A stretch of 64,000 bases of DNA, taken from the NCBI RefSeq assembly GCF_949298305.1, contig NZ_CASFWU010000006.1, forward strand, positions 832 to 64,831, given 5' to 3'. Every line of letters starts with the position of its first letter. The first letter of the stretch is position 1. Under the pieces are notes generated by a model, which did no database searches, was not told the origin of the DNA, and was given only the letters and a program-made list of their open reading frames with translations. The stretch is from an uncultured Bacteroides sp. GTDB lineage: Bacteria > Bacteroidota > Bacteroidia > Bacteroidales > Bacteroidaceae. Position numbers and translations under genes: made by a program. Positions 1-13,079 of the stretch are shown piece by piece.

Positions 1-310
1 TTCCGGAACCTATATTTTTCATATCTCAAAAAAAATAAGTACCTTCGCTAAGCCAAAATGATGAAACTGCGTTCTTTACGGTCGGAGCAGAAAGGATTTC
101 CAAACAACTCCATACAACAGGAATGGGCAACGGATAGGTAGCAATTTTTCTGCTTAACTATTCAAAAAACGGCTTCAAGGCACACATTTACGAATGCGGA
201 ATAATGCTACGTATCTCCCTGAAAGCCCAATAGTTTACATTATTCTTCCTAAATCCATCCAAAATCGGGCGAGTTTATTTATATTTGTCCCCATAATCAT
301 TCAAAAGACT
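1..310. other. Leader region upstream of the HTCS gene
   Basis: No gene is supported here. An open frame continues upstream of the HTCS start to position 194, but the extra residues do not look like a signal peptide and a promoter box lies inside them, so I treat the stretch as non-coding. The only recognisable signal is the -7 box at 280-287. A weaker near-match, TACCTTCG, sits at 40-47. No copy of the TGTTACA operator seen elsewhere in the locus was found, so the regulator does not appear to control itself through that element. Confidence 0.6.
280..287 (+). promoter_or_regulatory. Bacteroides -7 promoter box before the HTCS gene
   Basis: TATATTTG matches the Bacteroides -7 consensus TAnnTTTG exactly. 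It lies 23 bp before the ATG at 311, giving a short leader. No clear -33 TTTG was seen. Its position favours the start at 311 over one at 194. Confidence 0.5.
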
Positions 311-3300
311 ATGAGAATCCTATTTGTTGTATCCTATATTCTTCTTTTATTACTGACCAGCCACTTGTGCCACGCACAAGAAGGCAGACTGCTGACGGTG
401 GACAAGGAGCTGTCGAGCAGCATGATAAACAGTGTCTACCAGGATAATGAAGGAATCATCTGGATAGCAACCGAAGACGGACTGAACAGATACGACGGAG
501 CCAAATTTACCGTATTCAAGCATGTACCCGGCGAAGAACACTCCTTATTGAACAACTACACACGCACTCTGTTTGAAGACGGTCAGGAGCACTTCCTCAT
601 CGGCACATTGAGCGGAATGCAGAACTACGACCGCGACACCGGTATCTTTACAAACATACCGATGATACTGAGCAACGGCAATACCATGGGTGCCAATGTA
701 TCCTCCATCATCAAGCGTAAAAGCGGAGAAATACTCATCGGGACGTCCGGACATGGCATCTTCTCCCTGCACATGGAAGGAGATTCCTGCCTGGCCAGAC
801 AACTGCCGGACCTTCTTCCGAGTTTCCTCATTGCACAGCTGTACGAAGATACGGACGGTACGCTTTGGGCTATTACCACAGACAAAGGCATTTATCGCAT
901 AGATACCGACCACCGGGTCAAGAATTACCCTGACGACGTAATCTGGCCCTCGTGCATCTGCGAAGACAACAAAGGCAACATCTACATAGGAAGCATGAAA
1001 AACGGTTTGTACAGATATGACAATGCCCATGACAAATTCATTCGGATTGTCTACCCGCCCCTGCCGGACATGCCCATAAAGACCTTGTTGCCGACCCCCA
1101 AAAACGAAATCTATATAGGAACAGACGGGAATGGAATGAAAATCTTCCATATAGACACACAACACATCGGAGAGGGCGACATCAACGTCAACAACTTCAA
1201 CTTTGACAAGGCCAAGGTACATTCCATTCTGAAAGACCGGCAGGGTAACACTTGGTTAGGCCTGTTCCAGAAAGGAGTGATGATAATCCCGGCCGTCACC
1301 AATGGATTCGGATATATCGGATACAAATCATCCAACCACAACGTAATAGGTCCGAGCTGTATCATGTCTGTACATAAGACACACGACGGAACCTTATGGG
1401 TAGGTACAGACAACGACGGACTATACGGCATCGCACCCAACAAGACTCTTAAAAAACACTTCACACAAGGCAAAGACGTGGCACACACCGTTTCCTCTAC
1501 CATCATGAGCATCTATGAGGATACAGACCACAACTTGTGGATTGGTTCCTACCGTGACGGACTGGCCAAATTAGACCCGCAGAACGGCCGTTGTGAATAC
1601 ATCCCGCTACCCGCCTCGGACAGCGAAAATGCACAAAGCATTTACAGCATAACGGAAGACCGGCACAAACGGCTGTGGATAGGTGTCATGGGGTCCGGAC
1701 TTTACTTCATGGATATACGAACAGGAAAAATTACCAGTATGCCCACTCCCAAAAGCGGACTTGAATATCGGACACAAGGGAATATCCTCCACAACCGCTG
1801 GATTAACTGTCTACTGTGTACACGCAATGAGAAACTATACATCGGAACATACGACGGACTGGGATGCCTGGACATTCCGACCATGAACTTTGTTTCTACT
1901 TACAACATCAACCGCCTGCTGCCCGGAGAAGTCGTCTATGCACTTTATGAAGACGCAGACGGTGAAATCTGGGTGGGAACCACACAAGGCCTGAAAAGCC
2001 TGAATCCAACCACCGGTGACATACGCAGCTATACCATGACAGAAGGGCTGCCCAACAATTCCATCTCCGCCATCAAAGGTGATGCCAACGGCAACTTGTG
2101 GATCAGTACAAACTTCGGTCTCTCCCGCTTCAACAAGCAGACGCAAACCTTCGTCAACTTCTACGCAGGCGACGGACTGCAAGGCAACGAATTCAGTAAA
2201 GGAGCCGCCTTTGCCGAAGCCAACGGAGAGATAATCTTCGGAGGTACAGGGGGAGTGACTTATTTCAACCCCCAACGAATCTTCAGCTTTAACAAGAACC
2301 CTGAAATTCGGATTGCCGGCTTTTACATACATGGCAAACAAGTACGTCTGGGGATGAAGTCTGGCGGAAAAGAGATTGTTACCACCTCTGTGCAAAATGC
2401 ACGTAAGTTCCACCTTTCTTATAAGGACAATTCGCTCAGCATTGAATTCTCAGCCATGGAGTTCTGCAGCCCAGAACGTATCACCTATTCCTATGCCTTC
2501 AACAACAACAATTGGATTAACCTGCAACCAGGAGTCAACCGGGTATCTTTCAGCGACCTGGCTCCCGGAACATACCGCTTCCGCGTAAGGGCCAAAGATT
2601 ATAACTCCTACTCCGAAATCAAGGAACTGACAATTCTTATCTCACCACCTTGGTATGCTTCCTGGTGGGCAAAAATAGGATACATCCTGATAGCCGGCAT
2701 CATCATCGGACTGATACTGCAACAAATCCGCCAACGCTACCGGGCACGGCAAAAAATGCTTGAGCACATCCATGCCGAACAGATGAACGAAGCCAAACTT
2801 CAGTTCTTTATCAACATCTCTCACGAGATACGCACCCCGATGTCGCTCATCATCAGTCCCCTACAAAAACTGATGTCTACAGATACCAACAGCGAACGCC
2901 AGCATACGTACGCCACTATCTACCGCAATGCCGAACGTATTTTGGATTTAGTAAACCAGCTTATGGACATCCGCAAGATTGACAAGGGACAAATGCGTCT
3001 GAAGTTTCAGGAGATGGACATGGTGGCATTCATACGCGATTTGTGCTATACCTTCGAATACCAGGCCAACACCAAACACATCGAATTGAAATTTGAGCCG
3101 GAGATGAAAGAACTGATGGTATGGATAGACCCTAAAAACTTTGACAAGGTAATCATGAATCTTCTGTCCAATGCCTTTAAATTCACTCCGGAAAATGGAC
3201 ATATCCAAATCAGCCTGAGTACAGGAAATAATCCGGAAGCCTCGGAAAAGGCCTTACGCAAATATGTAGAAATAGTGATTGCAGATGATGGAATCGGCAT

Positions 3301-4426
3301 TGACGAAAAGGAAATGGAACGTATCTTTGACCGTTTTTACCAAATAAGAAACAGCCAGAACAATATCAATACAGGCACAGGCATCGGACTGCATCTAAGC
3401 CGTTCGCTGGTAAAACTGCACTATGGCACCATAAAAGCCGCAAACAATCTACAGGGTTCAGGATGTCATTTCACGATACGCCTGCCACTTGGCAAAGGAC
3501 ATCTGACTGCAGACGAAATCGAGGAAAAGGCCACCGAAACGAAAGCTCCGGTGCATATTGCCACAGTCATTCCAGAACAACCGATGGCAGAAGAGGAAGA
3601 AAAAATACGTGCCAAAACCAGGCGACGCATCCTGATTGTGGAAGACGATGAAGAAATACGCCGTTATATCAGTCACGAACTGGGCAGAGACTTCTATATC
3701 CAGGAATGTGCCAACGGCAAGGAAGCATTAGCCATCATTCTGCAAAAAGCGCCCGATTTGATTATCAGTGACATCATGATGCCGGAAATGGATGGTCTCA
3801 CCCTCTGCCAGAAAGTCAAGCAAAACATCACCATCAACCACATCCCCATCATCCTGCTAACAGCCAAGAGCCGGGAAGAGGACAATCTGGAAGGACTCAA
3901 CATGGGAGCCGACGCCTACATCGTCAAGCCTTTCAGCATCGAGATATTGCGCAAGACGGCCATAAACCTTATCAAGAGCCGCGACATGCTGAAAAACACA
4001 TACAGCGGCAATCAGGAACAGGAAGAAAGGGTACAGAAACTGGAAGCCGAATCTCCGGACGAAAGATTACTGAACCGGGTGATGAAAGTCATCAACGACA
4101 ACATAGGCAACGTCAACCTGAATGTGGAAATGATTGCAGCAGAAGTGGGCATCAGTCGGGTACACCTCCATCGGAAGCTGAAAGAACTGACCAACCAGTC
4201 CACCCGCGACCTGATACGGAACGTACGTCTGAAGCAAGCAGCCTCCTTGTTAGCCGGCAAGCACCACAGCATTACAGAAGTAGCCTCACTGACAGGATTC
4301 GCCAACACAGCCTACTTCTCAACTGCTTTCAAGGACTTGTACGGCATATCGCCTACAGCATACATGGAACAAAATTTAGGTTCGAATTCAGAGTCTGAAA
4401 AGACGACAGGAGCCGGACCGAAATGA
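311..4426 (+). CDS. Hybrid two-component system (HTCS) regulator of the xylan locus
   Basis: This is a one-protein sensor and transcription factor of the Bacteroides HTCS type, 1371 aa, anchored in the inner membrane. It probably senses a xylo-oligosaccharide in the periplasm and switches on the locus. Visible parts in order: signal or membrane segment (1-22); beta-propeller sensor with repeated LW(I/V)G-T/S-DGL blades; Y_Y_Y domain about 715-778; membrane segment about 787-806; HisKA with the phospho-acceptor His838 in NISHEIRTP; HATPase with NLLSNAFKFTP near 950 and GTGIGLHLS near 1024; receiver domain from about 1105 with phospho-acceptor Asp1154; AraC-type helix-turn-helix about 1255-1355. 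I chose the start at 311 because it begins a good signal sequence and lies just downstream of a -7 box. It is convergent with the esterase gene that follows. The assignment is firm; the exact ligand is inferred from context. Confidence 0.95.
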   Translation: MRILFVVSYILLLLLTSHLCHAQEGRLLTVDKELSSSMINSVYQDNEGIIWIATEDGLNRYDGAKFTVFKHVPGEEHSLLNNYTRTLFEDGQEHFLIGTLSGMQNYDRDTGIFTNIPMILSNGNTMGANVSSIIKRKSGEILIGTSGHGIFSLHMEGDSCLARQLPDLLPSFLIAQLYEDTDGTLWAITTDKGIYRIDTDHRVKNYPDDVIWPSCICEDNKGNIYIGSMKNGLYRYDNAHDKFIRIVYPPLPDMPIKTLLPTPKNEIYIGTDGNGMKIFHIDTQHIGEGDINVNNFNFDKAKVHSILKDRQGNTWLGLFQKGVMIIPAVTNGFGYIGYKSSNHNVIGPSCIMSVHKTHDGTLWVGTDNDGLYGIAPNKTLKKHFTQGKDVAHTVSSTIMSIYEDTDHNLWIGSYRDGLAKLDPQNGRCEYIPLPASDSENAQSIYSITEDRHKRLWIGVMGSGLYFMDIRTGKITSMPTPKSGLEYRTQGNILHNRWINCLLCTRNEKLYIGTYDGLGCLDIPTMNFVSTYNINRLLPGEVVYALYEDADGEIWVGTTQGLKSLNPTTGDIRSYTMTEGLPNNSISAIKGDANGNLWISTNFGLSRFNKQTQTFVNFYAGDGLQGNEFSKGAAFAEANGEIIFGGTGGVTYFNPQRIFSFNKNPEIRIAGFYIHGKQVRLGMKSGGKEIVTTSVQNARKFHLSYKDNSLSIEFSAMEFCSPERITYSYAFNNNNWINLQPGVNRVSFSDLAPGTYRFRVRAKDYNSYSEIKELTILISPPWYASWWAKIGYILIAGIIIGLILQQIRQRYRARQKMLEHIHAEQMNEAKLQFFINISHEIRTPMSLIISPLQKLMSTDTNSERQHTYATIYRNAERILDLVNQLMDIRKIDKGQMRLKFQEMDMVAFIRDLCYTFEYQANTKHIELKFEPEMKELMVWIDPKNFDKVIMNLLSNAFKFTPENGHIQISLSTGNNPEASEKALRKYVEIVIADDGIGIDEKEMERIFDRFYQIRNSQNNINTGTGIGLHLSRSLVKLHYGTIKAANNLQGSGCHFTIRLPLGKGHLTADEIEEKATETKAPVHIATVIPEQPMAEEEEKIRAKTRRRILIVEDDEEIRRYISHELGRDFYIQECANGKEALAIILQKAPDLIISDIMMPEMDGLTLCQKVKQNITINHIPIILLTAKSREEDNLEGLNMGADAYIVKPFSIEILRKTAINLIKSRDMLKNTYSGNQEQEERVQKLEAESPDERLLNRVMKVINDNIGNVNLNVEMIAAEVGISRVHLHRKLKELTNQSTRDLIRNVRLKQAASLLAGKHHSITEVASLTGFANTAYFSTAFKDLYGISPTAYMEQNLGSNSESEKTTGAGPK

Positions 4427-4504
4427 AAAGAAGATGGGAAACTCACACTTCACACCTTTACGTAAGAAAGGATAAAGAACGCAGACAGATTCACGGTTAA
4501 TCAT

Positions 4505-4571
4505 CAGGCACGGAATTTTCATGAATATGCCAATGTACTCCATTGGATTATCTGTGAAAGTTCCGTGCCTG
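4505..4571. terminator. Structured terminator between convergent genes
   Basis: Perfect 11-bp arms (CAGGCACGGAA at 4505-4515, TTCCGTGCCTG at 4561-4571) enclose a second perfect hairpin, CCAATG/CATTGG at 4530-4546. It lies between the 3' ends of the HTCS and the acetylesterase gene, so it may stop transcription from both sides. There is no long T run on either strand. Confidence 0.55.
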
Positions 4572-4604
4572 AATTTAAGATATTGTCAACACCCGCAATC
4601 CCGG

Positions 4605-6488
4605 TTACCAGTCATCTGTCCTGAAAGGAGAAGCCAACAGCCCTTCTTTATTACACAGATTGGCATCCTCCGGATTATTACTCCAAGCATATCTGACGGC
4701 CACCGGATGGGCAACCTCCTTGCTGCTTACAACCACTTTACCGTTTCTGATGACAGCATCGGCCCATACAAACTTCCGGTCTTCACCGGCAATGGCAAAG
4801 TGAGCCAACTTCTTTCCTTTGCAGACAAGTCCGCCACCTTTTTCCGTAAAAGTCAAAATAATCCGGTTGCCTTCTATTTTCATACTCTCATACCGCGGTC
4901 CCGAACTTACGACTTTCTCGCCATACACAATATCTCTGGCTCCCAAGAACAACCGTTGGGCCACAGCTTTCTTGTTCAAAGGATGGATGTCATTCCACTC
5001 ACCTACATCATACGTCACAGCCAAAGCTGTATGCGGTACTTCTTTAGCCACCTTGAACTGGGCTTCACGAATCCGCGCCCAACCACTGTCAGAAGGCTTC
5101 GCGCTTTTCTCCATAAAATTAGGCAATTGCACCAACAAGAACGGAAGCTCCGGTTTGTTCCACAACTCTCTCCAATTCTCAATAAGCGCCTTCAAATAAA
5201 ATTCATACCGCTGGGGTTGTCCGGCATTACTCTCTCCCTGATACCAGATTGCTCCTTTCACCCGATAGTCACGAAGAGGATAAATCATGCCATTATAGAG
5301 TCCCGATCCCGCACTTCGCAGGTTTTTCAGCCGTTCGGTATATTTCCGCACATCGTTCAAGTCCAAACCGACTTTGTATTTCCATTCACCCGTCAGGTTT
5401 ACTTCCGCAGCGTCACCCACAATCTTATACGGCTTGTCCGCCACAAAACCGCCGTTACCTCCATTGGAAGTTAATTTTACGGCAATCGTATTCTTTCCCT
5501 TACACAGCACTCCTGCCGGTATCTGATACTTTCGCGGCGGATAAGTATAGGAAGTCGTACCGACAAAAGTTCCGTTTACAAAGACTGAATCGCTGTCTAT
5601 CAGAGTTCCCATGTAAAGTTTGGCATGTCTTCCCACCATTGCATCCGGCAGTACAAAGTCTTTTCGATACCAGACAACCCCACGGGCACGGATGCTATTT
5701 TCTCTCCATTGCCCCGGAACCACCGTCGTTTGCCAGTCGGAGTCATCCCAATCCTTCAAGTTCCATTGGCCGACACCTTTGTCACGTTTTGCCAAGGCCA
5801 TGCTGTCCAAAGCATTCTTATCCAACAACAAATCCGGGAACGACTTCAAATGTTCCTGACTAATCCAGCTTTCTATGGCCGAACCGCCCAGACTGGAGAC
5901 CAGCATACCTACCGGGACTTGATATTTATTGTATGCCTCCTGTGCAAAGAAATAAGCCAAAGCCGTCCAGTTCATCACATCAGATGCTATGCCGGAATGC
6001 CACCCGGCCGATCCTGCGATTTCATCCTTCACTTCCTCCACAGAATTTTGTGTCGGAACCTTGTAATGGCGGATCATGTGATTGTTTGACACATTAATCT
6101 CTGGAAACATATCAGTCAGCCGGCTGATAGGAGTCTCTTGATTGGATTGCCCGGAACAAAGCCAGACATCTCCTACCAAAATATCTCTTATCACGATTTC
6201 ATTGACCTCCATTATAAAAGGTCCACCCGCCTTCTGCGCAGGCAAGAGCACCGACCATTTACCGTCCTGACCGGCTTCCGTCTCGTAGTAAGCGCCACGA
6301 AAACGCACAGTGACCTTTTCGTCCGGAGAGGACCAGCCCCAAATTTTCAATTCCGTATCACGCTGCAATACCATACGGTCACTAATCAATCGGGGAAGAC
6401 GGACCTTGGCTGCCAAAGGTTCCAGCAGCAATATCATCATTCCAAACATGAATAGCAACCGCAAACAACAATACACATTTTTCTTCAT
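4605..6488 (-). CDS. SGNH-type acetylesterase (sialate O-acetylesterase family)
   Basis: Secreted carbohydrate esterase, 627 aa, of the family annotated as sialate O-acetylesterase. In xylan loci such proteins probably remove acetyl groups from xylan or its side chains. The catalytic serine is Ser115 in the SGQSN block; the Asp/His pair is Asp500 and His502 in WNDIHPLNK; the middle block is GAIWYQGESN. A jelly-roll domain resembling the N-terminal domain of GH2 enzymes (GVVWYRKDF onward) is inserted between the blocks, as is usual in this family. The start at 6488 (MKKNVYC) is preferred over the upstream ATG: it begins a signal peptide and has AGGAAG just before it. It is the last gene of the minus-strand unit that starts at 16695, 181 bp after the GH95 gene. 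Substrate is inferred from context. Confidence 0.85.
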   Translation of the reverse strand: MKKNVYCCLRLLFMFGMMILLLEPLAAKVRLPRLISDRMVLQRDTELKIWGWSSPDEKVTVRFRGAYYETEAGQDGKWSVLLPAQKAGGPFIMEVNEIVIRDILVGDVWLCSGQSNQETPISRLTDMFPEINVSNNHMIRHYKVPTQNSVEEVKDEIAGSAGWHSGIASDVMNWTALAYFFAQEAYNKYQVPVGMLVSSLGGSAIESWISQEHLKSFPDLLLDKNALDSMALAKRDKGVGQWNLKDWDDSDWQTTVVPGQWRENSIRARGVVWYRKDFVLPDAMVGRHAKLYMGTLIDSDSVFVNGTFVGTTSYTYPPRKYQIPAGVLCKGKNTIAVKLTSNGGNGGFVADKPYKIVGDAAEVNLTGEWKYKVGLDLNDVRKYTERLKNLRSAGSGLYNGMIYPLRDYRVKGAIWYQGESNAGQPQRYEFYLKALIENWRELWNKPELPFLLVQLPNFMEKSAKPSDSGWARIREAQFKVAKEVPHTALAVTYDVGEWNDIHPLNKKAVAQRLFLGARDIVYGEKVVSSGPRYESMKIEGNRIILTFTEKGGGLVCKGKKLAHFAIAGEDRKFVWADAVIRNGKVVVSSKEVAHPVAVRYAWSNNPEDANLCNKEGLLASPFRTDDW

Positions 6489-6550
6489 TTCTTCCTCAAC
6501 TTTAAAAACCATCATTCATCCATAGATATCCGCAAAATGACATTTATAAA

Positions 6551-6624
6551 TGGGCTACAAACTGAGGGCCCTGAGATACAGCAGAAGACTGTCTTTTCTT
6601 CAATGGCCCGCAACTTGTAGCCCA
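6551..6624 (-). terminator. Long hairpin between the GH95 fusion and acetylesterase genes
   Basis: Perfect 10-bp arms TGGGCTACAA (6551-6560) and TTGTAGCCCA (6615-6624) with further pairing inside. It sits just after the GH95 stop and before the next gene, so it could be a partial terminator or an mRNA-stabilising structure that lowers expression of the last gene. No clear T run follows. Confidence 0.4.
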
Positions 6625-6669
6625 GTATAAAAGAAAGTAGCCTAATGAAAGCACACCCTTCTTTTACTC

Positions 6670-9960
<3,291 letters not shown>

Positions 9961-9988
9961 TTAACTCTCCATTCCTCATTTTCAGTTA

Positions 9989-10867
9989 TCAATTCTGTTT
10001 AAACATTCTCGTCACAAACGGCAGGCACTGGTAGAGCGCCGAGTGCCAATACTCCCAATCATGGCCACCGTCGCGCACACGGAACTGGCAGGGAATGCCG
10101 GCACGGCGCATGGCCTGGAAAAATTCGATATTACGGTCCAGCAGGAAATCATCGTCGCCGCAGTCCACATACCAGGCTACTGTACGCAGCTGCGCCTTGC
10201 GGGCCTCGTCGGCCTGGGCTACATAGTCCACACAACTGTTCTCGATGACAGAACGTGTCAGGATGGCCAGCTTGCCGTTGGGGTCGTCAAAGCGGGCAGC
10301 TCCCTGTTCGGGGATGCTCATCAGGGCACTCATGGCGTAAACGGCACAGAACATGTCCGTGTGACGCTGTCCGTAGCACGTTGCGCCACCGCCGCCCATT
10401 GACAGTCCGGCTACGGCACGATGCTGCTTGTCGCCTATCACGCGGTATTTCTTCTCGATAAAGGGCAGGAACTCGGTATAGAAAAAAGTCTCGTACTTCC
10501 AGCCGGGCATGTCGAAGTAACCGTTCTGGTAAACGTTCGGGTCGCCACCGCCGGCATCGGGACTGACAATAATCATTTCGCAAGCCTCACCGCTGGCCGT
10601 CAGACGGTCCATCACGTCTTTCACGTGTCCGCGCGAAGTCCACACGGAATTGTTCTCCCACATGCCATGCAGCAGATAGAGTATCGGATATTGCCGGTTT
10701 TTGTCCACATCAAAACTCTGCGGCAGAAAAATAGTATAGGCGCGTTTGGCATTCAGCACCTTACTCTCAATGGTGTCTGTCAGGACACGACTTTGCGGAA
10801 ATCCCTGTGCAGCAAGCTGACACGCCGCACAGAAAACTCCCAAAAACAAAATCAATAATTTCTTCAT
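9989..10867 (-). CDS. CE1-type alpha/beta-hydrolase esterase, probable feruloyl or acetyl xylan esterase
   Basis: Secreted esterase of the esterase D/CE1 type, 292 aa. Such enzymes release ferulic acid or acetate esterified to arabinoxylan. The nucleophile is Ser156 in GLSMGG, the histidine is His269 in GGHDWEYW, and an YLLHGMW oxyanion-hole segment is present. The start at 10867 (MKKLLILFLG) gives a normal signal peptide and is preferred over the upstream ATG. It could be lipidated (FCAAC), but a type I cleavage after LAA is equally likely. It lies 144 bp after GH97 and 52 bp before the GH95 fusion, inside the same transcription unit. Feruloyl versus acetyl specificity cannot be read from sequence. 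Confidence 0.8.
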   Translation of the reverse strand: MKKLLILFLGVFCAACQLAAQGFPQSRVLTDTIESKVLNAKRAYTIFLPQSFDVDKNRQYPILYLLHGMWENNSVWTSRGHVKDVMDRLTASGEACEMIIVSPDAGGGDPNVYQNGYFDMPGWKYETFFYTEFLPFIEKKYRVIGDKQHRAVAGLSMGGGGATCYGQRHTDMFCAVYAMSALMSIPEQGAARFDDPNGKLAILTRSVIENSCVDYVAQADEARKAQLRTVAWYVDCGDDDFLLDRNIEFFQAMRRAGIPCQFRVRDGGHDWEYWHSALYQCLPFVTRMFKQN

Positions 10868-10871
10868 AGGT

Positions 10872-10918
10872 CTTATCAATTAAAAATTAAAAGTTAAAAG
10901 TCAAAGGCTAAAAGAAGA
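10872..10918. repeat. Low-complexity TTAAAAG-type repeat
   Basis: Several close copies of (T/C)AAAAG words, such as AAAAGTTAAAAGTCAAAGGC, lie directly upstream of the CE1 gene. This AT-rich word repetition resembles other low-complexity intergenic stretches in the window. No function is evident. Confidence 0.45.
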
Positions 10919-11011
10919 GGAGATTAACGTTCTGTGTCTTCCATACTCCGTTTCTGAAAGTTCTCCGTTCTCCTCCCACTTCCAATTGTCAGCTTTTAAC
11001 TTCCAATGTTT

Positions 11012-12958
11012 TCAATTCTCCATTATCACAGCTCCGCCATTGTTGGGAATCACCAACTGTACTTCCTGTTTCTTGTTGATACGAACCGTCTTCACACCAC
11101 CTTCCAGGTTCTTGTCATCGCTGTATAAGCTGACTTCCCTGTCGGGGGCCAACATGGGCAGCTTCACCTTCACCTTCAGCGTCTCGGCTTGGGCATTGAC
11201 AGCAGCCACGTACCATTTGTCGGCGTGACGGCGGGCCAGGATGACATAACGTCCCGGATAGCCGTCGATGAACTTCACCTCGTCCCAGGTAGTGGGCACC
11301 TGCTTCATGAACTCAACAGCCCACTGCGGAGCATCCGTCAGGTTGTTGGGAGCCATGGCAAAGTGCTGCACGGGGCTCTGGAACAGGACAGCCGTAGCCA
11401 AGGCAAACACATCGGAAGTGACACGGTGGCTGCCCCGCGGTTCGTTCTTCAGGTTATAGTAATGGTTCAGCGTACTGCCACCGAAGTCCATGCTACCCAC
11501 CGTGTTGCGGATGAACGGATGCAGACAAGCGTTGAAAGCCTCGGCATCGCAACTCTTCTGCGAGAAGTTCATGTTCTCACTGGCCAGCACCGCCTCGCAA
11601 GCGACGAAGTTGGGATACATGCGTTCCCAGCCACGCGGCAGCGTACAGCCGTGGAAGATGACCAGCAGTCCGTAGTCGTTGGCGTCGGCCAGTACGTCTT
11701 CATAGAACTTCATGCCCAGCTGCTTGTCGCTGCCGATGAAATCCACCTTGATGCCGCGGATGCCGATGCTCTTCATCCACTTCATCTCCTTGCGGCGGCT
11801 GATGGTGTTGTGCATGATGCCGCGCGGACTCTGCGGAGCATCGTTCCAATAGCCGTTGGAGTTGTACCAGAGATAAAGGGCCACGCCCTTGCCGGCTGCG
11901 TAACGGGCCAGTTCGGCAATCTTGTCACGCCCCACCTGTGTATCCCACAGGGCATCGACCAATACCGACTGGTAGCCCATGGCGGCGCTGAAGTCAATGT
12001 AACGTTTCTGCTCGTCATAGTTCATGCTGGCATCTCCGCCGATAATCCAGCTCCAGGTACCTGCACCGTACTGATAGGTCTGCGAAGGTTCGTAAAGCGG
12101 CTTCACCACGTCGAAGGCCACCGTGGTCTCCACGATAGGAGCCAGCGTGGTTCCCAGCGTAATGGTACGCCACGGCGTCTCGCCCGGCAGAGCGATGCCC
12201 GGAGCGGCCGTACCGTTGCCGTTAAATTCCCGCTGGTCGGGATAGCCGATGGCGTAGTGCCCGCCTTCCTTGCCCAGCAGACGGCTGGCGCAATAGTCGC
12301 TGCTGACGCCCGTCTCGGAAATCAGGACCCAACCCTTGTCGCCGTTGCGGAACAGACAGGGGAACGTGTATCCCTGTCCCCAGCCGTTCTTGCCTACGGG
12401 TTCGTCTACCGTATACGGGGTCTCATAGCTGGGATAAGTGCGTGCAAAGCCGCCCATCGGCTCCACCTGCGGACAGAGGAAAGAAGTGCTGCCCTGGGGC
12501 AGTACAAAGCCCGTAGCTTCCTCTTCCACCACGCAACAGAGGGTAGCCCCCTGCGGATACATCCGGTACTTGAAAGCGATGTCATTGTCGCTCACCTGAA
12601 ACACTACGTCATAGATTTTCTTTCCGTTCTGGAAAAAGGTAAAAGTCTGCGCATTGGCCTGATAGCGAATGTGGCTTTCCTTCACAGTGGCCAGCTGATA
12701 GGACTCATCAATGGGCGAAACAGAAGAACGTTCCTCCAACACCATCTGGCGGGTAAAGTCGCCGATGTTGGTTTTCAGACCCAACGCCGAGGGCTCCAGA
12801 AAGACCACTCCGTCATAAGTTACCGAATAAGTGGGAATACCGTTTTCGGCCGATACCGAAACGGCCAGACGTCCATCAGGACTTTTCAAGGGTTGTTCCT
12901 CGGCGCCGACCTTCAGGAAGGCACCCAAAACTGCGAATAAAAATAGTAATTTTCTCAT
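11012..12958 (-). CDS. GH97 glycosidase, probable retaining alpha-galactosidase
   Basis: Secreted GH97 enzyme, 648 aa, with the family's N-terminal beta-sandwich (LKSPDGRLAVSV onward), central TIM barrel and short C-terminal beta domain. GH97 contains inverting alpha-glucosidases (SusB type), which use glutamate bases, and retaining alpha-galactosidases, which use an aspartate nucleophile. Here GIKVDFIGSDK supplies an aspartate (Asp406) at the position used by the retaining group, and a glutamate about 55 residues later (ASENM, Glu461) fits the acid/base. It would remove alpha-galactose from xylan side chains. The start at 12958 (MRKLLFLFAVLG) begins a clear signal peptide. It sits between the GH43-CBM6 and CE1 genes in one unit. 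Family is firm; mechanism class rests on motif reading only. Confidence 0.88.
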   Translation of the reverse strand: MRKLLFLFAVLGAFLKVGAEEQPLKSPDGRLAVSVSAENGIPTYSVTYDGVVFLEPSALGLKTNIGDFTRQMVLEERSSVSPIDESYQLATVKESHIRYQANAQTFTFFQNGKKIYDVVFQVSDNDIAFKYRMYPQGATLCCVVEEEATGFVLPQGSTSFLCPQVEPMGGFARTYPSYETPYTVDEPVGKNGWGQGYTFPCLFRNGDKGWVLISETGVSSDYCASRLLGKEGGHYAIGYPDQREFNGNGTAAPGIALPGETPWRTITLGTTLAPIVETTVAFDVVKPLYEPSQTYQYGAGTWSWIIGGDASMNYDEQKRYIDFSAAMGYQSVLVDALWDTQVGRDKIAELARYAAGKGVALYLWYNSNGYWNDAPQSPRGIMHNTISRRKEMKWMKSIGIRGIKVDFIGSDKQLGMKFYEDVLADANDYGLLVIFHGCTLPRGWERMYPNFVACEAVLASENMNFSQKSCDAEAFNACLHPFIRNTVGSMDFGGSTLNHYYNLKNEPRGSHRVTSDVFALATAVLFQSPVQHFAMAPNNLTDAPQWAVEFMKQVPTTWDEVKFIDGYPGRYVILARRHADKWYVAAVNAQAETLKVKVKLPMLAPDREVSLYSDDKNLEGGVKTVRINKKQEVQLVIPNNGGAVIMEN

Positions 12959-13079
12959 GATTGTATCATAAATTTTAGATGTGTCAGCAGGCTTTTCAGA
13001 ACTTACCCACAAAGATAGCAGGAATCAAGGGTTCAAGCAAGCCCGCCCCACCCCATTATGTCAGGTGAAATACTGTCTG

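Noticed and set aside
194..310. Upstream start for the HTCS at 194
   Set aside because: The extra 39 residues are not a signal sequence and an exact -7 promoter box lies inside them.
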